Assembly (NCBI GenBank): GCA_028274465.1
Contig: CM051457.1
Span: 32,337,313 to 32,401,312, forward strand
DNA from: Plantago ovata
Taxonomy: Eukaryota > Streptophyta > Magnoliopsida > Lamiales > Plantaginaceae
Direction: 5' to 3'
Length of the DNA: 64,000 bases
How positions within the stretch are numbered: the first letter of the stretch is position 1; every line of letters starts with the position of its first letter. Below are positions 1 through 11,523 of this stretch, piece by piece. Made by a program: the position numbers and the translations under genes. Under the pieces are notes generated by a model. The model did no database searches. It had not been told where the DNA came from and was given only the letters and a program-made list of their open reading frames with translations.

Positions 1-632
1 GGATCGCTGTTGGGTTGGCTAGCTTGTGGAACAGTGGAGTCTAGGTTGTTTTGCTGCTGCTGTGCGCTTTTTGGCTCGGCTGCTACTGGTTGTAGCTTTC
101 GCCTGCTGCTGCTATTTGGGCCGGTTGAGGTAATGGGGTGTGGCGCCTCTGGTTTGGATGCTGGTGCCTCAGGGTTGTGGTTTGTTGGATAGGCTCTTTT
201 TGTGCTGTTTTTCTTTGTGCCCTTTCGGTGTTCGCTTCCCGTATTTTGTTGAGGGGTATGATGTATCTTCCTATTCTTGTGAGTGGTTTATATCCTAGCG
301 GAATACATCAACTTTCGTTTTCTTGCTAAGTTCTCTATACTTGCAACGATAGTTGTTCTATTCCGTTAGCCTTATTATAATTGTTGGTTGAATTCGTCAC
401 CCCCTAACTCTTGGTTTCTCGCTAGTGAGTTTGTTATACTAGACGAGGGGTGGTTAAGGTTTGATATGGACATAACAGGTGGTTCGAACATGTTTTTACA
501 CTTCTCTTGATATGGGTTGAGTTCTCGGTTTGGAGTTTTTTCTTTTGTGTGCATTTCTTATGCACTTGAGCCTCTTTGTACTTGTACTTTTGTTATTTTT
601 CTCTTTAATAAAATTTTTGCTGATTAAAAAAA
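1..632 (+). mobile_element. LINE-like 3' end
   Basis: GT-rich, T-rich sequence without a convincing reading frame that closes with an AATAAA-type signal (tttaataaaatttttgc, about 605-621) and a short A run near 626-632. Plant LINE 3' untranslated ends commonly look like this. No reverse transcriptase is visible here, so the assignment rests on tail style only. The 60-83 aa open frames in it show no recognisable domain. Confidence 0.4.
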
Positions 633-1740
633 ACTCATTATTATTACTGTGTTATAATAAAGAATTACTGCAACGTCTTCTTCAGTGAGTTGTCTAACTA
701 TCCAGGGATTTAAAAGGAAGGGGATTCCCCTCGACAAAAACTGCGTAGCTACAAATAAATAAAATACTCGATCAGGAAAAAAAAAATTCGGTGAAATTAT
801 ATTGAATACGCAGGTTGTGAAATAATAATAATGATGATAATAAGAGCTCGTCTTGTTTCTAGGGAAGACTCTCATCTATCTAACTTTTAGATGATAATAA
901 AATTAGTCTTATAATTTAAGAAATATAATAAATAAATAATCGAATTGATGATTGATGAAACCAACCTAACATGTACTTGAGATTTCGTTGTAGGTTTGCG
1001 GCAGCGTCTCCTGGAGAGATCTTCGAGTCTGAATTATCCGAGATAGTTTCTTCCTCCATCTTTTTGTTTTGGTTGTTTTTCATCAACTTCAATTGATTGG
1101 AGACTGACCACTGGTGTGAGCTAGTTGAGAATGTGAGATACCAGTGGCAGCAGAGTTTTACTTCGAAAGGCGACGTGTAGTAGAATCCTTGGGGTTTATT
1201 TATTCTTTATATAGGGAAAAATTCTATAGGATCTATTTCCTATTTATTATTATTATTATATATATAGTAGATTATTACTTCAAGTGTAGAGGAAGAGCAG
1301 TCCATATGGTCTGGATTTAATTGGGCCTTAAACATAAATAGAAGTCCAAAAAACCTCTTTTCAAATTAAAATCTTTAATAATTTTGGGTTTATAGGGACT
1401 TTAAACATTATTAAATATTACTTAAAAAAATAAATAAACAAACATAATGTATCAATTTGGAGGTTTAATTGAGGGATACTAAATAGTAACCCTTGGGCTA
1501 CAATAGTAGCCCCTAAAAATCCTCTATAAGAAGAAACTTCTATAAGTTGTCTAATTTATTCATAATCATTATGTCAAACTAATTTAAGTAGTTAGTTATA
1601 TATTGAGTATTAAATGTGTTTAATGAAAAGGAAATAAAATATTCCTAAAATAATGTCAAATTAACACCTATCGACGTTACACATTTAATGAAAAGGCCAC
1701 TGTTCTGATTTCCAGAAGTCGTCCGCAACTAGATTCCGGC
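633..1740. other. AT-rich intergenic stretch
   Basis: No gene seen. The sequence is AT-rich with many stop codons. A short tract around 1200-1270 is almost pure A/T. Confidence 0.5.
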
Positions 1741-1747
1741 TAGCTAA

Positions 1748-2340
1748 ATGAATTCTGCAGTTCAAGACTTCTTTCGAGCTGGGACTTTGTTAAGAAGTAT
1801 AAATATTACTCTTACCTCAGGGACGGCATGCTACTACTATTATAGAGACTATAGACCTATTGCTTATTGTTCGGTTTTATATAAAATCATTTCGAAGATC
1901 ATGACTAGGAGCATGGGAGAAGTTATGGGTTATCTTGTTAATGAGGAGCAGGACGCTTTTGTAATTGGAAGGTTTATTCACGATAATATCATTTTGGCAC
2001 AAGAGTTAATCCGGGGGTATGTTAGGAAACATTTGTCTCCTAGATGTATGATAAAAATGGACTTACAGAAGGCCTACGATTCTATTCATTGGGATTTTGT
2101 GGAGAAGTTATTGAGAGTTCTAGGTTTCCCACATCTTTTTGTTGGGTGGATAGTGCTTGTATGATCACCATTTCATATCAAATCAATTTGAATGGAGTTC
2201 TATTAGAGCTATTTGATGGGAAGAAGAAGGGTTTGAGATAGGGTGACCCTATTTCTCCTTATATTTTTGTGATTTGCATGGAATACTTAAGTAGACTCAT
2301 GTATACTGTTGGTCCCTTAGACAACAAGGCTAAAGATTGG
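1748..2340 (+). pseudogene. LINE reverse transcriptase fragment
   Basis: The frame from 1748 contains YRPIAYCSVLYKIISK, then DLQKAYDSIHWDFVEKLL. These match two conserved blocks of plant LINE reverse transcriptase (YRPISLCNVLYKIISK and DLxKAYDxVxWxFL). At about 2155 the reading shifts frame. Around 2200-2330 it continues as a block like KGLRQGDPISPYIF, but with a stop in place of Q (tagggtgaccct). The YxDD catalytic block and the endonuclease are absent. It is a short dead piece of a non-LTR retrotransposon. Confidence 0.8.
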
Positions 2341-2640
2341 AGGGAGGTGAATAGTCTTTAAAAATTTTGTGTCTAAAATAGATTTCTCAGCAATCAGTTC
2401 TTACTTTTCAGTAGCAAGTAGTGGTTGCTGGTAGTTATCAGTCAGAGTGCGGAAGATTTTTACGATTAAAATTAATTGTTCAGCAAAAACAGTCTAGTAA
2501 GCAAGTGAAATAAGCAAATAGCTTCCACCAACTAGAATTTGGTTAAAGTGAAAGAAAAAAACATTAAAAACGAAATTACTTTTTCAGACGTATGCCAAGA
2601 TTTGTAATGCAGACAATACGAGAGATCATGTGAGTAGTAC
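2341..2640. other. Short spacer, no gene
   Basis: Between the LINE fragment and the 3' end of the SHMT pseudogene. It may hold the 3' untranslated part of the latter. Nothing else recognised. Confidence 0.4.
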
Positions 2641-5600
2641 CTGAGATGCATTTTGATCTCCTCTACTTCGTGTACGTCATGTTTCCTTCTCGAACCCAAT
2701 TGTGGGAAATTTCTTAGCATACTCTTCCACATTATGGCGAAGTTTTGCAATCGCAGATTGGAATGCACTGGACTGCATTGCGCTGACGAAGTCCTTCAAC
2801 TTTGTTCCTGTATTGGCAAGGATGTAAAGATGAGAAAAATGAGGTGTTGGAAATGTGAGAATCATAAGATGGCTGATTTGAATAAAGGCCCCAATAGAAA
2901 GGTAAGAGCGAGTGAGAACCTTTGCTCTCCACCTTGATTTTCACAGCCAGCTTCACAGCTAGATCAAAAAATCAGGCAACTATTCTGAAATACTCCTCTA
3001 TGAATCCCCTAGAAGTAAGCGCATGAGTTCCTAATCGAGAAAATTTACTAAGTATAACTTAATGAAGTTGATGAATTCTCTACTCAATTTAGATTCCTTG
3101 TGTCGATAAGGCTCTTACCCATCCTGATTCCACCAGGAACCATAGCAGAAACATCTCAGGGAACAGTGTTCTTGTTCACCGCAATATGGACAGATTCCAA
3201 CACTTTCTCTACCCTCGAACCATCAATGCCCTGCAGAAATGATCCAATAAGAAAATGAAGATAAAATAGCTGCTACAACTGTTTTTGCTTATAAATCAAT
3301 CCATTTTAAAATTGTCACAGCGTCATTTTCCTTACTTAGATAGACAGCTTCAATTTAAATCATTAGATGCTAGAGCGATAGAGCCTAGATGATAAATTAA
3401 TAACTGCCGTTAGAAATTATCATAGTATACCTTATTTTTCAGGTTGACTAGAACTAGGTGATTGTCAGTTCCCCCCGAAACAAGTTCATATCCATTCTTG
3501 CCCAACGTCTGCCAAATCAGAGTATTTTTAGCATATGCTTACATGATTGAATTTGTGTCTATTTCAACACTTGTAGTAATGCAGTGCATTTATTAGATTC
3601 TGCTAGCTGTTGTTTGTCAAACAATGTGTTCTCTAGTCATCATACCTGGGAAAATGTTGCACAGTTGCTCAAGACTAGTTCTTGGTAAGCTCTGTACTCT
3701 GGAGTCGTTGCCTGTAATAATAAAAAAAAACAAGGGAAATAAAATTCATCATTCATTAGTTTTTGGATTTTACAATACTGCATGTAATATTATTCAACTA
3801 TGCAAGCATTGCCAGTAACATCTCTATCAGTTGATTTTCAGATCTTGATATTAGGTGCGCATCAAACCTGTTTTAGTGCAACCGCCAAGCCGGTGATAGT
3901 GTGATTATGTGGACCGCCTTGAAGTCCAGGGAAAACAGCTTGGTTGATTTTGTCTTCATAGTCCTACAGAACCTTCAAAGCTAATATTTGGGATTTTCAT
4001 TTCGTATTAGTTCCAGTAAGTAACAAGCATAAATAAGGGAAGTGCTCAAGTATAAGAACCTGAAGAAAATCATGGCACCACGATGCCCACGGAGGGACTT
4101 GTGAGTTGTAGTTGTCACAACATCTACGTAGTCAAATAGTGATGGAATGACTCCAGCTGCCAATAAAATTGCCTGTCTGCCAATAAAATTGCCTTTTGCT
4201 TGTCACAGATCTGTCAAAGACATGTATTGCACAAGATCAAGCTTCTGTATCAAGCAAAGTCGGATCGAATTTGTAAACCAATCAACAAGCATACAGATTT
4301 AGCAGAAATTGCCTGTCTAATGCGTGCATAATCATAGAGACGTGCATAAGCACTAGCACCAGCAATAATTATTTTCGGCCTGAACAGCACAGCACTCTTT
4401 TCCAGCTGCATAAAAAACATCAAATCATTACATACTGCTTCTATACAAGGACTTACACATGCATGGGACAACAGAATATATTTCTTCAGAAGCAAAATAA
4501 GCTTTTTATAGTATATAAGTAAGAATTAAAGATAAAATTTGAGTTCCTTATAAATGAATCAGAAGAAAAAATTACAATATATGATCCACAAGAAGTCAAT
4601 CTATACCTGGTCGTAATCAATGTAACCAGTGCTTTTATTCAATCAATCTGTACGGCATGGTCTCAAAGAATATAGAGGTTGCAGATATCTTCTTCATGTC
4701 AGTCTGTACAGATGGATGAGGGAAAATAGAATATCAAGTTATCAACGCTCAAAATGTTAATAGCATCCAGAAATGAGAGTTAGCACAAGAATTTCAGATA
4801 GTGACTTCATCGAAATCAAGAGACCGTTTTATTATAAGAAAGCATAAGTTTACTTAGGAATACTTGAAAACCATGAGAAAGATGTCCTCCTGTCCGTGAG
4901 GAAGATCAAGTCCCATGATTCTTTCATGTGGTATAAGCAAAGCAGTATAGACTTGGAAATTGGCCGGAGATCCTGATAGAGGCTGCTCATTCACTGCATT
5001 TAAGACAATCATAACAGTAAGCTACTCTAGCATGCTCTTCTAATAGTTCAGACTTCAGAACAAATTAAAGACTCCACAATTATATAATAGTCGAATCTAG
5101 TGGCCATTCTTCAACTCTTAAAGAGCACCGGCAGTGGCACTATACTTGATAAAAAGAATGTAACTCGGTGACCTACTACATCTGGTAGCCACAGGCTTCT
5201 TCTCCAAGGCAACATAGAGATTTCATGAATAACAAACTCATAAAAGACCATCATAATAAAGCCAAGAACAAGAAGTCTCTAGAGTGGAGTTCACCGCCAC
5301 TAGTTCATTGAATAGAGTTGAGTTGCTTATCTATGATGCATGGATGACGGGTAAAAGAGTTACATACACATTAGAGAGCATGTGAAATGCTATGAGATTA
5401 TAACATATGGGGACCAAATGCTATTTACCTCCCCATTTTGCTGGATCCAATCTAAATGCTTCTAGGCATAGTGTTTCAGCCATGTCAATATACCTGAAAT
5501 TCAAAATGACTTTGTCAAACAAGATGATCAAGCAAGACAAAACGCAATGCAACGTTTAATCAGAGAAGACCAAATGAGGGAAAAAGTTGAAGAAGTTTCT

Positions 5601-6677
5601 TCACATACTCATTTCCTCCGTAATATCTGGCACCAGGATATCCTTCACTGTACTTGTTAATTAGTCATAACCGAACCAACTGCTTCCATCACAGACACAG
5701 AGGTGATTTTCTCCGAAGGAATGAGCTCAAGTCTCTACACCATCTCAACAGACAACATAACTTTAGTCATTCTCTTACTGGAGAATGCTCAACTGACTAA
5801 ACGTTAAATTTGATCAACAACCTATAAGCATCCTAAACTAACAGAGTAACTGATTAAACTTCAGTAACATGGAGACAGAGTGACAGACTCTCATTTGAGT
5901 GCAATAGAAACTGCTAATGGTAAATTACTCCATTGTCTAGCTTTCAATAATGTCAGCAATCTCAGGATCAACAGCCAGCCTCTAGCGGCGCATTGAGCTG
6001 CTTCGGCCACTGAAAAATCAAACTTCTAAATCAGTCTCCCATAACCAACACTAACAGCCTAACATGTTAGAAAACAAGAATCTCATTTATCTGAAGCTTT
6101 TCTTTTCTGTATTGATTGAATTGGAAAACTTGATACAAGACCCCTAAAAAAAGCCCCTAATGTATACTACTCTAATCTACCTATTTCTTGGGAAACAATT
6201 ATACAATTGAGAAGATAATTACAAGCCTTATCATCTATGCTGACAAAGCCCTAAGATTTCTCTCCAAGAAATCGATGATTCATCCGTCAATTCTGATCTT
6301 GTGGCCATCGTACAGTTCTCGTGTACCGTTGTTTTCCGGTGTGGGTGGCTTTCCTGGACCAACGCTCTTTCTCCTCTTTAGTTCTTCTGGTTCTTGCTCT
6401 TCAGTTCGCGTTCTCTTTGCTTCAGATAAGATCGTCCCTCGTGCCTCCGTCTGATTGGTTCTTCTTTCTTTATTTGTGTTTGAATCCTTCAACTCTTTCC
6501 CGCTCATCACAGAGGCCACATTACTTTCAAATCCTTTGCTTTCAAGTCCATTCACATATTCTTTTCCAGTCATCCTAGATTCCACGCCTTTCCAATATAA
6601 CACAAACCAAACAGAAAGAAAGCTGAAATACAGCAGAGTAATTTACTCAAGGAGGAAGAGTGCCTCCGTAAAGCCAT
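2641..6677 (-). pseudogene. SHMT: Serine hydroxymethyltransferase pseudogene, mitochondrial type
   Basis: SHMT is the PLP enzyme that interconverts serine and glycine with tetrahydrofolate, and in plant mitochondria it serves photorespiration. Exon-sized blocks lie in order on the minus strand: a start MALRRHSSSLSKLL at 6677; WPKQLNAPLE and DPEIADIIE (about 5940-6010); LELIPSE (about 5730); [15 protein letters not shown] (about 5610-5660); YIDMAETL (about 5480); [16 protein letters not shown] (about 4940-4990); [20 protein letters not shown] (about 4330-4390); [13 protein letters not shown] (about 4090-4130); [18 protein letters not shown] (about 3880-3940); [20 protein letters not shown] (about 3430-3500); [20 protein letters not shown] (about 3170-3240); and a C-terminal exon (about 2640-2870). 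The PLP-lysine motif [10 protein letters not shown] is kept. Disabling changes: frameshifts near 5970 and 5660, an indel with stop near 4640, and a glycine codon turned to TGA near 3160. Introns are kept, so it arose by gene duplication or decay in place rather than retroposition. Confidence 0.9.
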
Positions 6678-6721
6678 TGCCAGAGCCTTTTTTTTGTTGT
6701 TTTACACCTTATCCGATTCTC

Positions 6722-8237
6722 TAAGACCACCCGCATCAGTGGTTTAAGGCTAAGGCCAGTTTAAGGCCTTAAACTGGCCTTAGCCGCGTTTAAGCAGTTT
6801 TCTTCTGCATCAGTGACTGCTTAAACGCGGCTAAGGCCAGTTTAAGGCTTGCCACGTCATTTTTTTTTATTTTATTTTTTTTATTTTTTATTTTTTTTTG
6901 GTTAAGGTAAAGAAAAAGGAAGATTGTTTGTAAAGAATTCATACGAAATCAAGTTTATAGATGGAAATCACGAATATATTACATTAAGTTGTACCGAATT
7001 TGAAACACACAATATTACAACAAGTTCTGCTTAATTGAAAACAAACGATTGAAACAAACAACTGAAACTGAAAACAAACAACTGAAACAATTGAAAATGC
7101 AAACAACATTCTAATGGAAACTAAGGCCTCATCCTCCAAATGTGTTCAATCAAGTCATGTTTGAGTGCATCATGCTGGATGTAACTCTCCATCATCCTCT
7201 GATTATTCCTGTAATCAACAAAATCATTCAGAACAGATGGACGTGTTGTGATTGTCACGTCCCTAAGGATGTCTGCATTGTACTGCAAGTTGCCTTCGGC
7301 GCATTCCTTAAGCCAGTCTTCGATTGCTTGGTCGTAGTTTAAGTAATTGTCACGCTCATCCTCGACTATCATGTTGTGAAGTATGATGCAACAATCCATT
7401 ATCTGTTGGAGTTGTAGCCTGCTATGTGGAAGGGCCGGATGCTTGATAATATGAAACCGAGCTTGTATAACTCCAAAAGCACGTTCCACATCTTTCCGGC
7501 AAGATTCTTGGCGCGTGCTGAACTTCTGTAGTTTGTGAGTCGTAGGATTGGGAACGGCAGGTACGAATGTTGCCCAATTTGGGTAGATGCCATCGACTAG
7601 GTAGTAAGGCATGTTATACTCACGACCATTGATATGAAAGCGCACGTCAGGTGACACACCGTTGAGGAGATCGTCAAACAAATGTGATCGTTCGAGCACC
7701 GTCTTATCATTGAATTTTCCAGAAAGTCCAAAGAATGAATGCCAGATCCAAGTATCTTGGGATGCAACAACTTCGAGAATGAGAGTGGGCTTTCCGCTCC
7801 TGCCTTGAAATTGATCGGCCCACGCCTTTGGAGTGTTGAGAGTGTTTTGATTTTAATTAAGAAGGGAAAAATGAGTTGGAGAAGGTGTGAGCAAACATAT
7901 CCAAGAGTGGTGTCTATTTATAGATCTCGAAAAGTTCTATCCATTGGTAATTTTTATTTATTTTTAGCATTTTTATTTTAAAAGTTATGACCGTTTGAAA
8001 TTTAAATGGAAAAAGTAATTTTAAAAAAAAAATATTAAATAAGTGGGTGGAGCCCACAAAAAAGTGGACTCCACGTCCACTTTTTATCAGCAAGCCTCCG
8101 CGTTTATACTAAACGCGGAGGAAGCTAAGCCGCGGGCTTAGCCGCGTTTCGGGCTGTTGATGCAGCCCGAAAACGCGGCTAGCCCGCTTTTTCCCTCTCA
8201 CTAAACGCGCTTAACAGCGCTGATGCAGAGAGTCTAA
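6722..8237 (-). mobile_element. Internally deleted PIF/Harbinger transposon (1510 bp, TSD TAA)
   Basis: The element occupies 6725-8234 and is flanked by the trinucleotide TAA at 6722-6724 and 8235-8237, as expected for PIF/Harbinger. The ends are inverted repeats: GACCACCCGCATCAG on the left, GACTCTCTGCATCAG when the right end is reverse-complemented. Subterminal zones (6740-6850 and 8095-8225) are rich in nested palindromes built on AAACGCGG and TTAAGGC, with further internal GCATCAG copies. The interior holds the C-terminal part of a DDE transposase and about 380 bp of non-coding A/T-rich DNA at the left, so it cannot be autonomous. It lies about 47 bp upstream of the SHMT pseudogene start codon. 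Confidence 0.88.
7121..7850 (-). pseudogene. HARBI1-type transposase, N-terminally deleted
   Basis: The frame is open from about 7850 to the stop at 7121, with no ATG at its head. It reads GRSGKPTLILEVVASQDTWI, a tryptophan-rich stretch with FFGLSGKFND, then HLFDDLLNGVSPDV, NMPYYLVDGIYPNWATFV, DVERAFGVIQARF and ILHNMIVEDERD. These are the middle and C-terminal blocks of the plant PIF/Harbinger DDE_Tnp_4 nuclease. The second catalytic Asp (FND) and the catalytic Glu (VERAFG) are present. The block with the first catalytic Asp and the helix-turn-helix N-terminus are missing. It can contribute no complete nuclease. A GTG at 7699 is inside the domain and is not a start. Confidence 0.88.
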
Positions 8238-8685
8238 GAGTTGGTAGAAGAGGATTGTGAGAGGAAAGAAAGAGAGGGAGCTTTGGGTGAGATTTTGGTT
8301 TGGTGGGAGAAAATTGGGAAAATATTTATGCTTCTGGTTAGCTCTGTGAATGGACATGATATCTTCTTGCCAATTGGAAATGGAAAATTAACGGCTATGC
8401 TCTCATCTTGGTGATCATTGGTTCACAACATGGAGGGGAGGGTTCTTCCCTCTTAAATATTTTCTTAAAATAAATTGTGTTCTCAAGTGTAACAGTTTGC
8501 CATTAATCGATCTGGGCACGATTACGATTGACTATCCAAAATAAAACATTTCATGAGTCATGACAATAACACTTTTGCAGACACTTAAACGCTTTTTTAA
8601 TTCAATAAACGACTTTCTGATATCAAATATATCATGTTTGATGTTATAAAGACTTAAAAGAGAAGGGTAAAAGGAGTAATAAGGT
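8238..8685. other. Probable SHMT upstream leader and AT-rich spacer
   Basis: Read on the minus strand, 8240-8310 is CT-rich (ctccctctctttctttcc), in the style of a plant 5' leader. It would join the SHMT pseudogene start region if the Harbinger element were removed. The rest is AT-rich with no gene seen. Confidence 0.35.
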
Positions 8686-8689
8686 TGTC

Positions 8690-8850
8690 TAGTGGTGTAC
8701 GTAGGCGTGTGCGGGTGACTTTCTAAAAAAATATTCAAGACGACCCGCTTTAGGCTAAATTGTTAACCGTCGTGGGATTGAACTACCACAAGGTCTATAC
8801 ATCTCCCTGGTCCCCGGTTGTTATACCATAAGTCACTCACTTATCCAGGA
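8690..8850 (-). mobile_element. SINE-like tRNA-derived repeat (degenerate)
   Basis: On the minus strand there is a box-A-like stretch (GTGACTTATGGTATAAC) followed about 40 bases on by a box-B-like stretch (GTAGTTCAATCCCACG). This is the arrangement of an internal Pol III promoter in plant SINEs. The tail and target duplication were not resolved. Confidence 0.4.
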
Positions 8851-9600
8851 AAGGAGTAGCATTGGAAGCAAAGGTTCTGACTTCTGAGTGTTGATGTTTT
8901 TCCCACCTGGGATGTGTGGGTTACTATATGCTACTCGTAATATATATCAGGACAAACTCATCTCTTCATGACATGTTAATTTGATGATTTTATGCTATTT
9001 CCTCTGTCCCTGCTTGCTTACGTTTAACACTGTCTTTTTTTTCTTTTTTTGCGGGTCCCTTTCACCTCAAATTAGTCACGAAGCATCCCGAATTATCCTC
9101 TGAGGAACTAATAGGCTCACCATTTTTCTGCACGCCATTGCAATATATCCGAGCAGCATTAATTTAACTCACGTAATTACTTAAAATTAGCACCTGAAAC
9201 TCATTAAAAGAATTTATTATGTATTACTTCCTCTGCCCCAACTTAAGTTTAACACTTTATTTTGCTGACTTTTTCGAGGGTTCGTTTGATCTCAAATCAT
9301 ACCGAAAGAATAATTAAAAACTTCATAGTTGGAAAGCATAAACATTATACTCTTATAAAATACATTTTTTAAGAGAATTTTCAGGATATACATAGAAATT
9401 TCAACATGTAGGATTTTATTTCTTCATGTCTTTCAAGCACATGTTATAATTAATCTTGATGACATAGACACATAGTATCACCCTAGGAAGTTAGTTTAGT
9501 TTCTGCCTATGGAATAGTGTTTGTATAATGAATTAGGATAAACTGGAATGGTAGGGGGAATGCACTCCATACATAGTAAAATGAGTGTATTCTTTCTTCG
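8851..9600. other. Spacer with Stowaway-like MITE pieces
   Basis: Two partial copies of a CCTCTGxCCC ... AAGTTTAACACTTTATTTTG type terminus occur near 9000 and 9228, resembling one end of Stowaway-like MITEs elsewhere in this window. The matching opposite ends were not found. No gene. Confidence 0.35.
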
Positions 9601-9847
9601 TTTATAATTGGGGAGAATTGCATTTTTGGTCCCCTAACTAACTAGGGGTCCCTCGTATTTTTGGTTCCAATTGGTTTTGATTTTTACTAATTTGGTCCTA
9701 TATACGGATTAACCACTAATTAAGGTGTATTTATACGTATAAATTTGTGTATTTGCAAAATAAAATACTTCTAGATTTCAAACATTTCAAATAAGTCCCT
9801 AAATTTCTAAAAAAATGAAAAAAAAAATAAAATAAAAAATTGCTCTC

Positions 9848-9985
9848 ACCGGAGCTTGTTTTAAAATTTTCAAATAAGCTCCGAATCAGGAGTTGTTTTA
9901 CAGCTCCGTCGGAGCTGTACAGCTCCAGATTTGGAGCTGAAAAGCTCCGTTACGGAGCTCACTGCTCTGATTGTAGTTGCTGGAG
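9848..9985. repeat. GGAGCT/AGCTCC inverted-repeat array
   Basis: About ten hexamer-core motifs alternate in orientation (CCGGAGCTTG, AAGCTCCGA, CAGCTCCGTCGGAGCTG, GGAGCTGAAAAGCTCC, CGTTACGGAGCTC). Many can pair as short stems with loops of 3-6 bases. It lies inside the outer TIR element and upstream of a long T-rich tract. Confidence 0.7.
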
Positions 9986-10351
9986 CTGGGCGTTTATCTT
10001 TTTCTTTTTTTTTTCAATATTGTTTTTATAATTTCAAATTTATTTTGAATTATTTGTTATAAATTATATTTTTTATTTGTATGAATTATTTTTAAGAATT
10101 ATAAAACCAAAGAGAAGTGTTGAAATATTCCTTAAAAATATTAGTGGAAATTTAAATATACCGAGAGTTCGTTAAAAAAAATATAAATTTATACTCGTAC
10201 AGTGAAAGTATATGGTATTTTAATTTATGTCGGGCAATAGTTTATATATTTACTCTTTAAATTTAAAATATTTATTGATTAGAGAGAATTTTAAATCATA
10301 AATATTTTATTTTGGGATGGAAATTATAACTTGAAAAGGTATTGTGGGAAA

Positions 10352-11278
10352 TTTAAAATAGGGCTTCTTACATATAGTACCCTTGCTAGTCCTTTTTATT
10401 ACAGATAGACCATCGTTAGTCAAACAATTACATCCACCTCCCTCACTAGTCGATTTAATTACATCCAGACTCACGATCTTGACTTTTGGCGAACTAAATC
10501 AATGAAAATACATTTTTACCCTTGGTCAAATATTCAACTTTGTCCGTGACCAAACAGCTCCAATTTTTATTTATTACACATTTGCCTCAAATCTTTTTAA
10601 TTTCACCAATTTGACACTTATTAATTCAACATAAGGCATATAACTTTTTTAAATTTCAAAATTACCTCAAATATTATTGCAAACTGAAGTCTAATAATTT
10701 TAAATCTTAAAATTAACCCACAAGGATTTTCAAAAAAATAAAAAATAAATAAAAAAGAGTTGTACATCTCGCCGGCCGGAGCTGTACAGCTCCGACCTGA
10801 TCGGATTTGTACAGCTCCGTTCAGAACGGAGCTGTGTAGCTCCGTTCAGATCGGAGCTTTACAGCTCCGATCTAATCGGAGCTTTACATCGGAGCTGTAA
10901 AGCTCCGATCTGAACGGAGCTACACAGCTCCGATCAAGTCGGAGCTACACAGATCCGTTCAGATCGGAGCTGCAACTCCGGTCTCCGGTCACCGAAGCTG
11001 CAACTCCGGTCACTGGAGCTAATAGAAGAAGAAGAAGAAGGAAGAAAGGAAAGAAAAAAAGAACGAAAAAAGAAAAAGAAAAAAAGAAAGAAAAAAATAA
11101 AATGTAGAGAAAATAGTGTAAGGCCGCGTTTGGATGAAAGTAAATGAACAGTAAGCTAGAAGCTGGTCAACGGAATAAGTAGATTTTGGACCCATATGTA
11201 ATAAATTGACTAAGGGGAGGGTTAGACGTAATTAGAGTGTCTAGTAGGGGTAGTGGATGTAAAATTCCCTTTAAAATA
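10352..11278. mobile_element. Array-bearing TIR element, copy 1 (909 bp, 9-bp TSD)
   Basis: The element is 10,361-11,269 with TSD TTTAAAATA at 10,352-10,360 and 11,270-11,278. The left end reads GGGCTTCTTACATATAGTAC; the right end, reverse-complemented, reads GGGAATTTTACATCCACTAC. Both arms continue with CTAGT and TAATTAC-type blocks. The centre holds the GATCGGAGCT array, then a purine-rich tract (11,027-11,105). Same family as 46,326-47,413 and 52,387-53,223. No protein domain found. It is inserted inside the outer element at 9611-11,513. Confidence 0.82.
10757..11010. repeat. GATCGGAGCT/AGCTCCGATC inverted-repeat array
   Basis: Roughly fifteen alternating units such as GGAGCTGTACAGCTCCG and CGGAGCTGTGTAGCTCCG, with variants TTCAGATCGGAGC and GATCAAGTCGGAGC, give a long run of imperfect palindromes. 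The GC content is far above the flanks. It changes near 10,975 to CTGCAACTCCGGTC units. Confidence 0.8.
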
Positions 11279-11523
11279 ATTTAAACATTTTAGGGTCATT
11301 TTTTTAATTTTATTTGGTGTATATAATTTTGAATTTTATAAAATGTTTAGGCAAATTGGTAATAAATTAAAGTTTTGGGGATCAAAATAGTAAATACAAA
11401 ATCGTATAATTGGGGTCTAAACGTATAAAGGATCAAATTAGCAAAATTTGAAATCACTTGGGACAAAAAATACGGGGGACTCCCAGTTAGGGGACCAAAA
11501 ATGCAATTCTCCCTTTATAATTG

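Larger units (their letters stand above)
9601..11523. mobile_element. MULE-like TIR transposon (1903 bp, 10-bp TSD)
   Basis: The element is 9611-11513, bounded by the direct repeat TTTATAATTG at 9601-9610 and 11514-11523. Its ends are inverted repeats starting GGGAGAATTGCATTTTTGG, with similarity extending more than 100 bases (TTGGTCC, CGTATTTTT and CTAATTTG blocks on both arms). A 9-11 bp TSD with long TIRs is typical of Mutator-like elements. It encodes no recognisable transposase. It contains one block of GGAGCT/AGCTCC inverted repeats (9848-9985) and a second, different TIR element (10,361-11,269). Confidence 0.8.

Noticed and set aside
6280-6603. A 107-codon minus-strand frame rich in Glu, Lys and Asn
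   Set aside because: It lies in the first intron/leader region of the SHMT pseudogene, matches no known family and is probably chance, although I cannot fully exclude an inserted fragment.
10757-11010. A CRISPR-like array
   Set aside because: The repeats are alternating palindromic words without constant-length unique spacers, and the genome is a plant nuclear one.
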